A stretch of DNA of 64,000 bases from DATGSL01 sp964645585 (GTDB lineage Bacteria; Verrucomicrobiota; Verrucomicrobiia; Opitutales; T3Sed10-336), in assembly GCA_964645585.1 (NCBI GenBank), contig CAZYAN010000014.1, positions 9,532 through 73,531 on the forward strand, written 5' to 3'. Shown here piece after piece: positions 35,312 through 43,505 of the stretch. A program made the translations under genes and the position numbers. Each line of letters opens with the position of its first letter. Position 1 is the first letter of the stretch. Under the pieces are notes generated by a model. The model saw nothing but the letters and a program-made list of their open reading frames with translations, did no database searches and was not told the DNA's origin.

Positions 35312-35741
35312 CAGCGCAATGGAAGCGGTTTGCCGCGCGCTTTGTTCGCCGTGGAAAATTGCTTGTTTTTAAAAGAGGAGCATTGCCGAGTCGCCGGATC
35401 ATCAGCAAATTGGGGCAGACGACATGGTAGGCCCCACGCAATGCACGAAAGATTCGAAGGAGCACCTGCCGCAATTGCGGTTCGTGGAATCGGTCCGTGT
35501 TCGGAAAGTGCGCGCCCCTGTTCGGATGCCGTGGAAGGCGTCGATATTAAGCAGCTTTTGGTTCCTGATTATCGGCAAGTGTTATTGGACGCATTGGGCT
35601 GTAGCCCGCTGGAACATGCCCTTTGACGCGATCTACGTGTGGGGTCCGACGCTAGCGGCTGCCGTGCTTTGCACGGTGGTGTTCCTGGCAAACAGCGAGA
35701 AAAGGTGAGCTGGCAAAAGCGCCCTGGATTCCGTCAGTCGA
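35312..35741. other. Intergenic region between the multi-PAS kinase and hppA
   Basis: A 430-bp gap between converging genes. Apart from the possible small membrane protein at 35526-35708, I see no gene, no strong terminator with a T-run and no RNA motif. CGTGCTTTGCACGG near 35665 is a small hairpin inside the small frame. Confidence 0.4.
35526..35708 (+). CDS. Possible small membrane protein
   Basis: A 60-residue open frame from ATG 35526 (part of a longer frame from 35424). It has two hydrophobic stretches, about residues 8-16 (SFWFLIIGK) and 36-54 (YVWGPTLAAAVLCTVVFLA), four tryptophans and a basic end SEKR. Codon third positions are GC-biased like neighbouring genes. No homologue is recognised and no good ribosome site is seen, so it may be a chance frame. 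Confidence 0.35.
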   Translation: MPWKASILSSFWFLIIGKCYWTHWAVARWNMPFDAIYVWGPTLAAAVLCTVVFLANSEKR

Positions 35742-37775
35742 TTAGTGGAGAAGCGGAGCGATTACGAGGCTCACGATCGCCATCGTATTGATCAGGATGT
35801 TCATCGACGGGCCCGAAGTATCTTTGAACGGATCGCCAACGGTATCCCCGACGACGCAGGCTTTGTGCGCTTCCGAACCTTTCCCCCCGTGATGTCCCTG
35901 TTCGACGTATTTTTTCGCATTGTCCCAAGCACCCCCCGCGTTGGCCATGAAAAGGGCGAGAGTGATGCAACCGAGGAGCCCGCCAATGAGCAGGCCGCCG
36001 AGTGCCTCGGGCCCGATGATAAAGCCGACAATAGCAGGAGTAAACACGGCCAGACTGGCTGGAAGCATCATTTTCCTCAAAGCCGCGCCGGTCGCGATAT
36101 CGACACAGCGTGTCGAATCCGGTTTGGCGGTCCCTTCAAGGATTCCTGGGATCTCCCGGAACTGGCGCCTGATTTCTTCGATCATATCATGCGCGGCCGC
36201 GCCGACCGCTGTCATAGTGATTGCTCCATTGAGGAATGCGACGACGCCTCCAATAAAGACGCCGATGACCACCCGCGGATCGGAGAGGCTTAATTCGAAA
36301 TCTGGATTCGCGGTGCTAACGATATTGACGTAGGCAGCAATCAGCGTGATAGCCGCCAAGCCGGCCGCGCCGACAGCAAAACCTTTGCCGATGGCGGCCG
36401 TCGTGTTTCCGACTTCGTCGAGGCGGTCGGTTATCGCGCGGGTTTCCTTGCCCATTCCGGACATTTCGGCGATGCCGCCCGCGTTGTCGGCGACCGGTCC
36501 GTACGCATCGATCGCCATAGTGATCCCGATCGTTGAAAGCATGCCGACGGCGGCGACCCCGACACCGTACAAGCCAGCGAATTCGTTGGCGATCAGGATC
36601 GTCCCGGCAATGGTCAGCAAAGGAATAGCGACGGACTGAAGACCGACCGCGAGCCCGGTAATCATGACGGTAGCGACCCCGGTTTCCGCCGCGTGTGCTA
36701 TTGTGCGGACAGGTTTCCCGCCGGTGTAATATTCGGTGACAAGTCCGACGATAATTCCGCCGAGCGACCCGGCGAAGACACAGGCCCAGATTTGCCAGAT
36801 GCCGCCAAGCAGGGTGACAACGAAGTAGGCGAAAACGACGAGCAAGACCGCCGCGCTGATCGTCCCCGTGCGGAGAGCTTTGGCTGGTTCGCGCGCGGAA
36901 AAAGCTTTGACGATTAAAATGCCGACCATCGCGCAGACGATCCCGAGCGAGGCAACCGCAAGCGGGAGGTACATTAAACTGGATTGAAAAGCTCCAATAT
37001 CGTCGACCGTCGGTCTCGCATAACCTTCCACTTCGGCAATGGCAAAAGTCGCCGCAATCGCGAGAGTGGCGATCATAGCGTTGCAATACGATTCAAACAG
37101 GTCGGAGCCCATTCCGGCGACGTCTCCGACATTGTCACCGACATTGTCAGCGATCACTCCCGGGTTCCGCGGGTCATCTTCGGGGATCCCCGCTTCGACT
37201 TTGCCGACGAGGTCAGCCCCGACGTCGGCCGCCTTTGTGAAAATTCCGCCGCCCACGCGGAAGAAAATCGCTACGAGCGAGGCACCCATGGCGAACGCGT
37301 GAATGACATGCGCTTCTTCTGGGGTTCCAAAGAAAAGAAAAAGAGTGCCGATCCCGAGGAGACCCATGGCGGCGATCGTTAGTCCCATGATCGAGCCGCC
37401 GAAAAAGGCCGTGGTCAATGCCGTCGCCGCACCTTTCATGTGTGCGGCGATCGCCGTCCGAACGTTGGCCTTGGTCGCCGCGTACATCCCGATAAAGCCG
37501 GCTGCGAAGGAACAGCTCGCGCCCATGAAGAATGCAAGCGATTCAAAGACATTCAGGAAGATTGCGATCAATATTCCGATGACGACGACGAACGTGCTCA
37601 GGAGTTTAAACTCCCGCTTCATGAAAATCAGCGCGCCGCTGTGGATCATTTCAGCGATCTCAGCAACTTTGCCTTCACCGCCGGGAAGCTTCATGATGCG
37701 CGTGAAAATAAAATAGGCAACCCCGAGTCCGGCGAGTCCGAGTAAGGGGGTGACGATGGGAAGTCCAGTGAGCAT
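35742..37775 (-). CDS. hppA: Membrane-bound ion-pumping pyrophosphatase, K+-dependent type
   Basis: Couples PPi hydrolysis to H+ or Na+ export across the inner membrane. The 677 residues include about 16 transmembrane helices. The substrate loop is DVGADLVGKVEAGI at 184-197 with following Asp residues (EDDPRNP, NVGDNVGD), and the second loop is DAYGPVADNAGG near 423-434. Position 460 is Ala and 463 is Gly (GNTTAAIGKG), the signature of the K+-dependent subfamily; K+-independent pumps have Lys at 460. Pumped ion is not decided. ATG 37775 is chosen over a frame from 37865 that lies in the leader hairpin. Confidence 0.95.
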   Translation of the reverse strand: MLTGLPIVTPLLGLAGLGVAYFIFTRIMKLPGGEGKVAEIAEMIHSGALIFMKREFKLLSTFVVVIGILIAIFLNVFESLAFFMGASCSFAAGFIGMYAATKANVRTAIAAHMKGAATALTTAFFGGSIMGLTIAAMGLLGIGTLFLFFGTPEEAHVIHAFAMGASLVAIFFRVGGGIFTKAADVGADLVGKVEAGIPEDDPRNPGVIADNVGDNVGDVAGMGSDLFESYCNAMIATLAIAATFAIAEVEGYARPTVDDIGAFQSSLMYLPLAVASLGIVCAMVGILIVKAFSAREPAKALRTGTISAAVLLVVFAYFVVTLLGGIWQIWACVFAGSLGGIIVGLVTEYYTGGKPVRTIAHAAETGVATVMITGLAVGLQSVAIPLLTIAGTILIANEFAGLYGVGVAAVGMLSTIGITMAIDAYGPVADNAGGIAEMSGMGKETRAITDRLDEVGNTTAAIGKGFAVGAAGLAAITLIAAYVNIVSTANPDFELSLSDPRVVIGVFIGGVVAFLNGAITMTAVGAAAHDMIEEIRRQFREIPGILEGTAKPDSTRCVDIATGAALRKMMLPASLAVFTPAIVGFIIGPEALGGLLIGGLLGCITLALFMANAGGAWDNAKKYVEQGHHGGKGSEAHKACVVGDTVGDPFKDTSGPSMNILINTMAIVSLVIAPLLH

Positions 37776-37828
37776 GACGGTTCTACGAAGAGACGGTACG
37801 GTGAGTTCGATTAAATAAATGCAAAGAA

Positions 37829-37853
37829 ATTCCCTCCGGGCCGGGGAGGGAAT
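37829..37853 (-). promoter_or_regulatory. Strong hairpin in the hppA 5' leader
   Basis: ATTCCCTCC (37829-37837) and GGAGGGAAT (37845-37853) form a perfect 9-bp stem with a 7-base loop. Read on the minus strand it is followed by TTTCTTTGCATTTATTT. It lies between the predicted promoter (37881-37889) and the hppA start, so it may be an attenuator or 5' stabiliser rather than a plain terminator. Confidence 0.5.
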
Positions 37854-37880
37854 CCGGGAGAGCATGAAAGACCCGACGCA

Positions 37881-37889
37881 ATTATAGCA
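37881..37889 (-). promoter_or_regulatory. Extended -10 promoter of hppA
   Basis: On the minus strand the sequence reads TGCTATAAT, a perfect TATAAT box with the TGn extension. The -35 region is poor (CCGAAA at 18-bp spacing), as expected for an extended -10 promoter. Predicted start near 37874 gives a leader of about 100 bases. Confidence 0.5.
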
Positions 37890-37949
37890 ATTTTATTCTT
37901 CCTTTTTCGGAGTCCATTGATTGCGAAAGCTGCGGCAGGGGAGGGCGAA

Positions 37950-37977
37950 CTTTCTATCCCGCTCCGTGGGTAGAAAG
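37950..37977 (-). terminator. Hairpin downstream of htpG
   Basis: CTTTCTA (37950-37956) plus CCC pairs with GGG plus TAGAAAG (37968-37977), ten base pairs with one bulged T and a 7-base loop. It lies about 70 bp beyond the htpG stop and could end its transcript; no T-run follows on the minus strand. Confidence 0.4.
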
Positions 37978-38047
37978 ATCCGTTCTCCGTTGTTTCGTCC
38001 CAAAATCTTTGGTTGAATGGATACAAGCGAAACAGCTTCGAAAGCCC

Positions 38048-39928
38048 TTAGGCACCGGGCGGTTTGTCCGAGGGTGCGACGACTGACTCCAAGAGTTTTT
38101 GGATACGTCCAACCATCGGACGTGCATCCTCAAGCACTCCCGCGGCAATCATCGCATTGTCGAAAATCTGTTCAGCGACCAGTTTGGCAAGCTCTTCGTT
38201 TTGATCACGCAGCTTCACAAGATTGCGAATCAGCGGGTGGCGCGGATTGATCTGCAAGTTCACCTTTGTTTCCGGCGCGTTCCCTTGGTTCATGGACTGC
38301 ATCATCCGCCGCATCATGGGAGAGAGGCCGCCGTCCGCGTTCACTACGAGTGCCGGACTGTCGACCAGGCGTTTGCTCGCGCTGACCTTTCCGATCCGTG
38401 CGCCCAGCGTTTGCTGGAGCCACTCTGCCAGAGCATCGACGACTTTCGGTTCGAGTGCCGCGGGGTCGTCGGGCAGGGGAACGTCGTCCAGAGCGAGGTC
38501 TTCCCGGTCGGCCGAAACAAGTTTCTTGCCATCGAATTCAATGACGCTGCTCATGACGAACTCATCAACGGCTTCGTACAGGAACAATACTTCGAGGTTG
38601 CGAAGCTTGAACGCTTCGAGGTAGGGACCCGTTTCAATCGCCTCGCGGGAGGGAGCCGCGAGGTAATAGATTTCCTTTTGCCCCTCTTTCATCCGGGAAA
38701 CGTACTCGGCGAGACTCGTCAGCTTTCCCGGTTCCGTCAGACTTGATTCAAAACGCAGCAGCTCGGCGAGTTTTTCTTTATGCGAAAAATCGGTCGCCGC
38801 GCCCTCTTTGAGAAAATAACCGAATTCCTTGAAGAAGTCCGCATAGCCGTCCGCATTCCCTTTGGCTTCTTCTTCGAGGAACTTCAAAAAACGGCGGGTG
38901 ATGAGCCGATTCAGTTTTTGGACGAGCGCGCTGTCCTGCATCGTCTCGCGCGAAATATTCAGCGGCAGATCCTCACTGTCGATCACACCCTTCAGGAACC
39001 GGAGCCAGTCGGGAAGCAGATCCTTCGGCTGGGCGTCGATCAGGATTTTACGACAATAGAGGCTGACACCTGGCTCGGTGCGGCCGAGGCCGAACTTTTC
39101 CTGATTCTCCTTCGGGACGAACAGGAGGCAATGGATCGCGAGCGGCGCGTCGGCGCTGAAGTGCAGACGGTAGCGCGGCCCGTCAAAGGCGTTGCAGAAA
39201 AATTTGTAGAAGTCCTCGTATTCTTCGTCCTTGATCTCGTTTTTGTTTCGGAACCAGAGAGCCTGGACCGTATTGGTCCGCTCGCCGTTGAGTTCGATCG
39301 GAAACTGGACAAAACTTGAGTAGCGCTGGAGGATCGATTTGATCCGCGATGCCTGGCTGAATTCCTTTTGATCGTCGCGCAGCTCAACAATGATCTTGCA
39401 GCCGCGCCGCTGACCGTCGACCTCTTCGATTTCGTAGCTCCCTTGTCCCTCGCTCGTCCAGCAGTAGCCGCGGGCATCGGGTCGCCAGGAGCGGGCGAAG
39501 ACGCGGACGCGTTTGGCGACCATAAACACGCTGTAGAAACCGACGCCGAACTTGCCGATAAGGTTGGCGTTCTTTTCGCCGCTTTCGCTGAGCGCCTTTA
39601 AAAAGGCCCGAGAGCCGGAGTGGGCGATCGTGCCGAGATTTTTGACCAATTCGTCCCGATCCATCCCGATCCCGAAATCCTGGATCGTAATCGTACCAGC
39701 GGTTTCATCCGTCGTGATGGAAATCTGCAGCGGAAGCTTATCGTCGAAAATCTCCTTTTCGGTGATCTGGACGTGGCGCAATTTCTCAAGGGCGTCGGAC
39801 GCGTTGGAAACGAGTTCGCGCACGAAGATCTCGCGATCGGTGTAAAGCGAGTGAACGACGATATCCAGCAACTGCTGGACTTCCGCCTGGAAGTTATGTT
39901 TCTCCGAGTGGCTTTGCGTGTTTGCCAT
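38048..39928 (-). CDS. htpG: Molecular chaperone HtpG (Hsp90)
   Basis: Cytosolic ATP-dependent chaperone. The 626 residues show the GHKL ATPase domain: Glu38 and Asn42 in FVRELVSNASDALEKL, FGIGMD, GTIAHSGSRAFL and GKFGVGFYS. The middle domain holds the catalytic-loop segment LPLNISRETMQ. A C-terminal dimerisation domain follows (about 500-626) and, as in bacteria, lacks the MEEVD tail. Start ATG 39928 has a predicted sigma-70 promoter upstream. No CIRCE element was seen. It is followed by hppA on the same strand but separated by a hairpin and a separate promoter. Confidence 0.96.
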   Translation of the reverse strand: MANTQSHSEKHNFQAEVQQLLDIVVHSLYTDREIFVRELVSNASDALEKLRHVQITEKEIFDDKLPLQISITTDETAGTITIQDFGIGMDRDELVKNLGTIAHSGSRAFLKALSESGEKNANLIGKFGVGFYSVFMVAKRVRVFARSWRPDARGYCWTSEGQGSYEIEEVDGQRRGCKIIVELRDDQKEFSQASRIKSILQRYSSFVQFPIELNGERTNTVQALWFRNKNEIKDEEYEDFYKFFCNAFDGPRYRLHFSADAPLAIHCLLFVPKENQEKFGLGRTEPGVSLYCRKILIDAQPKDLLPDWLRFLKGVIDSEDLPLNISRETMQDSALVQKLNRLITRRFLKFLEEEAKGNADGYADFFKEFGYFLKEGAATDFSHKEKLAELLRFESSLTEPGKLTSLAEYVSRMKEGQKEIYYLAAPSREAIETGPYLEAFKLRNLEVLFLYEAVDEFVMSSVIEFDGKKLVSADREDLALDDVPLPDDPAALEPKVVDALAEWLQQTLGARIGKVSASKRLVDSPALVVNADGGLSPMMRRMMQSMNQGNAPETKVNLQINPRHPLIRNLVKLRDQNEELAKLVAEQIFDNAMIAAGVLEDARPMVGRIQKLLESVVAPSDKPPGA

Positions 39929-39964
39929 ATTGACTGCTGCTAACGGGTAAGATGAAAGCGGGGC

Positions 39965-39993
39965 ATTTTACAGAATCCGCTGAAAGACTGCAA
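39965..39993 (-). promoter_or_regulatory. Candidate sigma-70 promoter of htpG
   Basis: On the minus strand, TTGCAG (39993-39988) is followed by exactly 17 bases and TAAAAT (39970-39965, five of six). Transcription would begin about 30 bases before ATG 39928. The -35 box is weak (three of six). No sigma-32 or HrcA site is evident. Confidence 0.4.
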
Positions 39994-40023
39994 GAAAAGC
40001 CAGCGCCATGATCGATTTGCCGC

Positions 40024-40072
40024 GCCCCCTTTCCTTCTTTTCTCTTTCCGATTTCCGACTTCCGCTTTTCCC
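40024..40072. repeat. Pyrimidine tract with TTTCCGA-type tandem heptads
   Basis: A nearly pure C/T run on the plus strand that contains three tandem heptads of the form TTTCCGA/CTTCCGC at about 40045-40065. It abuts the 3' end of the transporter gene and lies upstream of htpG. Confidence 0.4.
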
Positions 40073-41458
40073 TTATCCGGCAATCAGCGTATAAACACGC
40101 GCCGCAAGCATCGTGAACATGGCGATCGGCGCCACGTAGCGGATCAGAATCTTCCAAGCCTTGGCCAGCCGAAACTCGGGAGTCCCTCTCCGTATTTCTT
40201 CCAGCGCATGACGGAGGCCCCATTTCCAGCCGACGAACAAGCAGAGGCCAAACGCGCCGGTGACGAGGGAGAGGTCCATCACCGGGCCGCTCAGGAGATC
40301 GAGGAGACTCATCCCGATGCCCGGCAGTTCGGAAAGCCACCCGACCGCCCCGACGCTGAGGGCCGATGGAAGGCCGAGAAGGAAGGCTCCGATCCCGACT
40401 GACCACGCGGCCTTTTTTCGATCCCAGCCTTTCTCATCGATCAGGTAAGAAACGGGAACCTCGAGGAGACTGATCGCCGAGGTATAAGCGGCGATCGCAA
40501 GGAGAAAGAAGAAAGCAGCGCCAAAGATCATCCCGCCCCACGGCGCCCATGGCAGCTCCGCGAATACCTGAGGAAGCACCATGAAGATCAACCCCGGTCC
40601 GGCCTCGTCGCGCGGAAGACCGGCGTAAACCAGCGCGGGAAAGATGACGCAGCCGGCCAGAAGGGCGACCAGCGTGTCAGAGACGGCGACATAGCCGGCC
40701 GACGAAGGAAGCGGTTCGTCTTTTCGCAGGTAACTCCCGTAGGTAATGATTGCCCCCATCCCGAGGCTGAGCGAGAAGAACGCTTGCGCGAGGCCTTGCA
40801 GGACGATTGTCGGCGTTATTTTACTCAGGTCGGGAGTCAGGTAATAACGAAGACCCTCTCCGGCGCCCGGGAGAGTCACGGCGCGGATCACCAGGATGAC
40901 GAGCACCACTCCGAGGAGCGGCATGGCGATCTTGATCGTGCGCTCAATACCGGCGCGAATCCCGGCGGCAACCGTCACGATTGTGCCGAGCATGAAAATG
41001 GCATGATACAGGAACTCTTTACCGGGGTTCGCGACCATTTCGGTAAAGAACTCACTCGTGTTGACCGTCTCCTGAAAAGCGCCTCCCGCGGAAGCCAGCA
41101 TGTAATAAATGGTCCATCCAGCGATAACGCTGTAAAAGGAGAGAACGACAAACGCCGTGATGACGCCGAGCGTTCCAATCCAATGCCAGGCGCTTCCGGG
41201 CGCGAGGTGACGAAACGCGCCGACCGGATTCCTCTCCCCTGCGCGGCCGACAATCATTTCCGCCAGCATCACAGGAACGCCGACCAGTGCGACGCAGAGA
41301 ATGTAGACCAGAACGAATGCTCCACCGCCTCCTTCCGCCGTAACGATCGGGAAGCGCCAGATATTCCCGAGTCCGATTGCGGATCCCGCGGCGGCGAGGA
41401 CAAAGGCGAGACGGGACCCCCAGGTCCCGCGGGTCTCGGTCTTCGTTGAGGTGTTCAT
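40073..41458 (-). CDS. Sodium-dependent transporter of the NSS (SNF) family
   Basis: A 461-residue inner-membrane symporter with about 11 transmembrane helices. Helix 1 carries the family signature AAGSAIGLGNIWRFP at 23-37, with the Na+-site residues and the unwound GLGN. Later TM6-like SLGMGAIITYGSYL and TM8-like regions are present. The family moves amino acids, amines or osmolytes with Na+; substrate cannot be read. The 11-helix bacterial form is common. No partner gene is adjacent, and it lies 175 bp downstream of the ExbB-type gene on the same strand. Confidence 0.92.
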   Translation of the reverse strand: MNTSTKTETRGTWGSRLAFVLAAAGSAIGLGNIWRFPIVTAEGGGGAFVLVYILCVALVGVPVMLAEMIVGRAGERNPVGAFRHLAPGSAWHWIGTLGVITAFVVLSFYSVIAGWTIYYMLASAGGAFQETVNTSEFFTEMVANPGKEFLYHAIFMLGTIVTVAAGIRAGIERTIKIAMPLLGVVLVILVIRAVTLPGAGEGLRYYLTPDLSKITPTIVLQGLAQAFFSLSLGMGAIITYGSYLRKDEPLPSSAGYVAVSDTLVALLAGCVIFPALVYAGLPRDEAGPGLIFMVLPQVFAELPWAPWGGMIFGAAFFFLLAIAAYTSAISLLEVPVSYLIDEKGWDRKKAAWSVGIGAFLLGLPSALSVGAVGWLSELPGIGMSLLDLLSGPVMDLSLVTGAFGLCLFVGWKWGLRHALEEIRRGTPEFRLAKAWKILIRYVAPIAMFTMLAARVYTLIAG

Positions 41459-41633
41459 AGGCTGAGCGGCTTCGGCCGGATTCTTCGTTGATTCCTTCGT
41501 GCTGTCGATTCAACCGGCCGCTTGCGCCACGGCAGGCGTGATTCGCACTGCCGGAGACATCCGCTTGCGGCCGGCGCGGATGAGGGCAAACACGAAGCGA
41601 AGTCGCTCGGTTTTTCAAAACAAAAAACCTCCG

Positions 41634-42443
41634 TTACCGCGGCGCAGGCGCCTCAATCGCCGAATCATCCGGAACAGGATACGGTTCCGCTCCCGGAACG
41701 GAAGCAACATCCGCCGGAACGATCTCGCCGGCGAGCTGGTCGACGAGTTTCGTGGCCGTCTGGCTCACTTCGAGCATCCGGTTGTCGAGTCGGTTTCGCA
41801 GCACAAAGTAGGCGATCATGGCGGGGATGCCGATAACCAGTCCGGTCGCCGTTGTGATCAAGGCTTCTCCAATATCTCCCGCAAGCAGCTCCGGCCGTCC
41901 CATCCCGCCGCGCGAAATCGTTTGAAACGCTCCGATCATGCCGCTTACGGTTCCGAGAAGTCCAATCATCGGTGCAATCGTCGCCACCACGTTCAGATAA
42001 TTAATCCACTGCCCAACACTGTTCTCCTCGTGTTCAAGCGTCTCGGCGAGAATGGCCTCAACCTGCTCTTTGTTCGCGTCGGCCGCATCTGGACGCGCCC
42101 TCGCGAGCGCCGGTTCCAATCCGCGCGACAGGACGCTGGGCGAGTTTCGCACGAGGTGAATCACCGCGGGGAGGTCGCGGGCGACCAGAAACCGCGAGAG
42201 ATCGGGCAGCGCGGCATCCGGCACAAACTTTCGTCGCGCGGTTTCCCGGTAGCTGTGAAAGATCAGGAACAGCAGTGCGAGCGACGAACAGCCGAGAGGA
42301 ATCATTGCCCAGCCGCCTTGCAGCAAAAGGTCCCAAAGATTCGTGTCAGCGACGGAGGTCGAGTCGGGCGCGGCAGACGCCGCCGAAATCGAGCAAAGGA
42401 AGAGTATCGGAGTCAGGGAAACGAACGCGAACCATCGCTTCAT
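41634..42443 (-). CDS. MotA/TolQ/ExbB proton channel protein
   Basis: A 269-residue inner-membrane protein. It has a cleavable signal peptide (1-24, ASAA) and three membrane helices at about 45-63, 152-174 and 194-215. The diagnostic APMIGLLGTVSGMIGAF at 157-173 and the polar Thr199 region line the ion path in ExbB/TolQ. The C-terminus is Pro/Ala-rich. Normally such a protein needs ExbD/TolR; none is present here. It is the last gene of the five-gene set that starts with a PstS-like protein, 18 bp after the TPR-like gene. The partner may be encoded elsewhere. Confidence 0.92.
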   Translation of the reverse strand: MKRWFAFVSLTPILFLCSISAASAAPDSTSVADTNLWDLLLQGGWAMIPLGCSSLALLFLIFHSYRETARRKFVPDAALPDLSRFLVARDLPAVIHLVRNSPSVLSRGLEPALARARPDAADANKEQVEAILAETLEHEENSVGQWINYLNVVATIAPMIGLLGTVSGMIGAFQTISRGGMGRPELLAGDIGEALITTATGLVIGIPAMIAYFVLRNRLDNRMLEVSQTATKLVDQLAGEIVPADVASVPGAEPYPVPDDSAIEAPAPR

Positions 42444-42461
42444 GATATTGGGGAGTTGGGG

Positions 42462-43505
42462 TTACCGATTGGGGACAGGGGGCAAAAGAGGGGTTATTCT
42501 TTTGCGCACCTGCTGGATCGGGAGGTTCAAATCTTTCTCCGGTGGACGCAAGTCCAAATCCGGTTCAGCATCGGCACCGCCGAGCGGGGCTTGGGTGGTG
42601 TTATTTGTCTTCGCCGCGACCTCGCAGGCGGCAGCGCAACGCGATCCGGTATCCGCAAGCCTGGGATCATCGGGCCATTCCAGTCCCCGGTCGCGCATTT
42701 CGCGATAAAGGAGCGCGGCCTCATCCTCTCGTTCTTGCTGGCTGAGCGCGTGAATCGCGAGCGCGTAACAGTCCCCGATATGCGGGATTGGTCGCGCGTC
42801 AGCCAACGCAATCGGCTGGAGAGCGACCCATATGACGCGTTCGAAGTCCTCGTCACGCAACGCGAGTTGCGCTAGAATCTTCCAGCCAAGCGCCGACGCG
42901 GGGAACGGAGGCTGATCGGCAATCCACTCACGCGCGAGCCGAGAAGACTCGCTAAACATCTCCAACTTGTAATGCCCGAGAAGGATAGCTTCTTGGATCG
43001 CGTTGCGTGTCGCTGATCCTCGGGCATGCGGAAGGAGGCGCCGGGCGATTCCAATCGCTCGATACAGGTCGCCGGATTCAAGATAGGCCGCGGGAAGGGC
43101 GGCAAAGAGTTTCATCGTCGCCGGGTCGAGGATAGCGATGAAGGCTGAGCGCGGCCGCCACATCGCCTCCAGTCCGGGGATGGCTTTCACGAGTTCTCTG
43201 CGATCAACCAGATCGCTCACCTGCCGCGTGATTTCCTCGTCGGGAAAATGGAGCCGCTCGACGGTGTCGGCGGGGAATCCTCGTTCGACTTCGCCGCGAT
43301 CAATTGCGACGCGGATCGTGACAATGCCGTCGCGAAGTCCGACCGGCTTGCCGGAAAAGGAACGTCCGTCGCGCAGCTCAACTCGGACAGTATCGGCCGG
43401 ATCGGGAACGTTCTCGGCGTTGCTGCCGATAGCGCTGATCGCCAGCAACGGAAAAACCCAGACCCAGCCCAGGCGTCGCATAAGGTGGTTGGATGGTGTT
43501 TTCAT
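42462..43505 (-). CDS. Exported TPR-like protein of unknown function
   Basis: A 347-residue exported protein. The signal peptide covers about 1-30 (GWVWVFPLLAISAIG, then NAE). A short beta-rich domain (about 36-85, VELRDGRSFSGKPVGLRDGIVTIRV) resembles the small sm-like or SLA1-type domain often found in verrucomicrobial exported proteins. A helical TPR-like body follows to about 290, with a Pro/Asp-rich tail (RPPEKDLNLPIQQVRKR) that may bind a partner. Its ATG at 43505 overlaps the stop of the large TPR gene (ATGA), so the two are translationally coupled. It lies 18 bp before the ExbB gene. Confidence 0.8.
   Translation of the reverse strand: MKTPSNHLMRRLGWVWVFPLLAISAIGSNAENVPDPADTVRVELRDGRSFSGKPVGLRDGIVTIRVAIDRGEVERGFPADTVERLHFPDEEITRQVSDLVDRRELVKAIPGLEAMWRPRSAFIAILDPATMKLFAALPAAYLESGDLYRAIGIARRLLPHARGSATRNAIQEAILLGHYKLEMFSESSRLAREWIADQPPFPASALGWKILAQLALRDEDFERVIWVALQPIALADARPIPHIGDCYALAIHALSQQEREDEAALLYREMRDRGLEWPDDPRLADTGSRCAAACEVAAKTNNTTQAPLGGADAEPDLDLRPPEKDLNLPIQQVRKRITPLLPPVPNR

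Noticed and set aside
39929..40072. CIRCE or heat-shock sigma site for htpG
   Set aside because: No TTAGCACTC/GAGTGCTAA pair or sigma-32 pattern; only a sigma-70-like promoter.
41499..42875. 458-residue plus-strand open frame antisense to the ExbB and TPR genes
   Set aside because: It is a reading of the complementary strand of two well-supported genes; the text is Arg/His/Pro rich with no domain.
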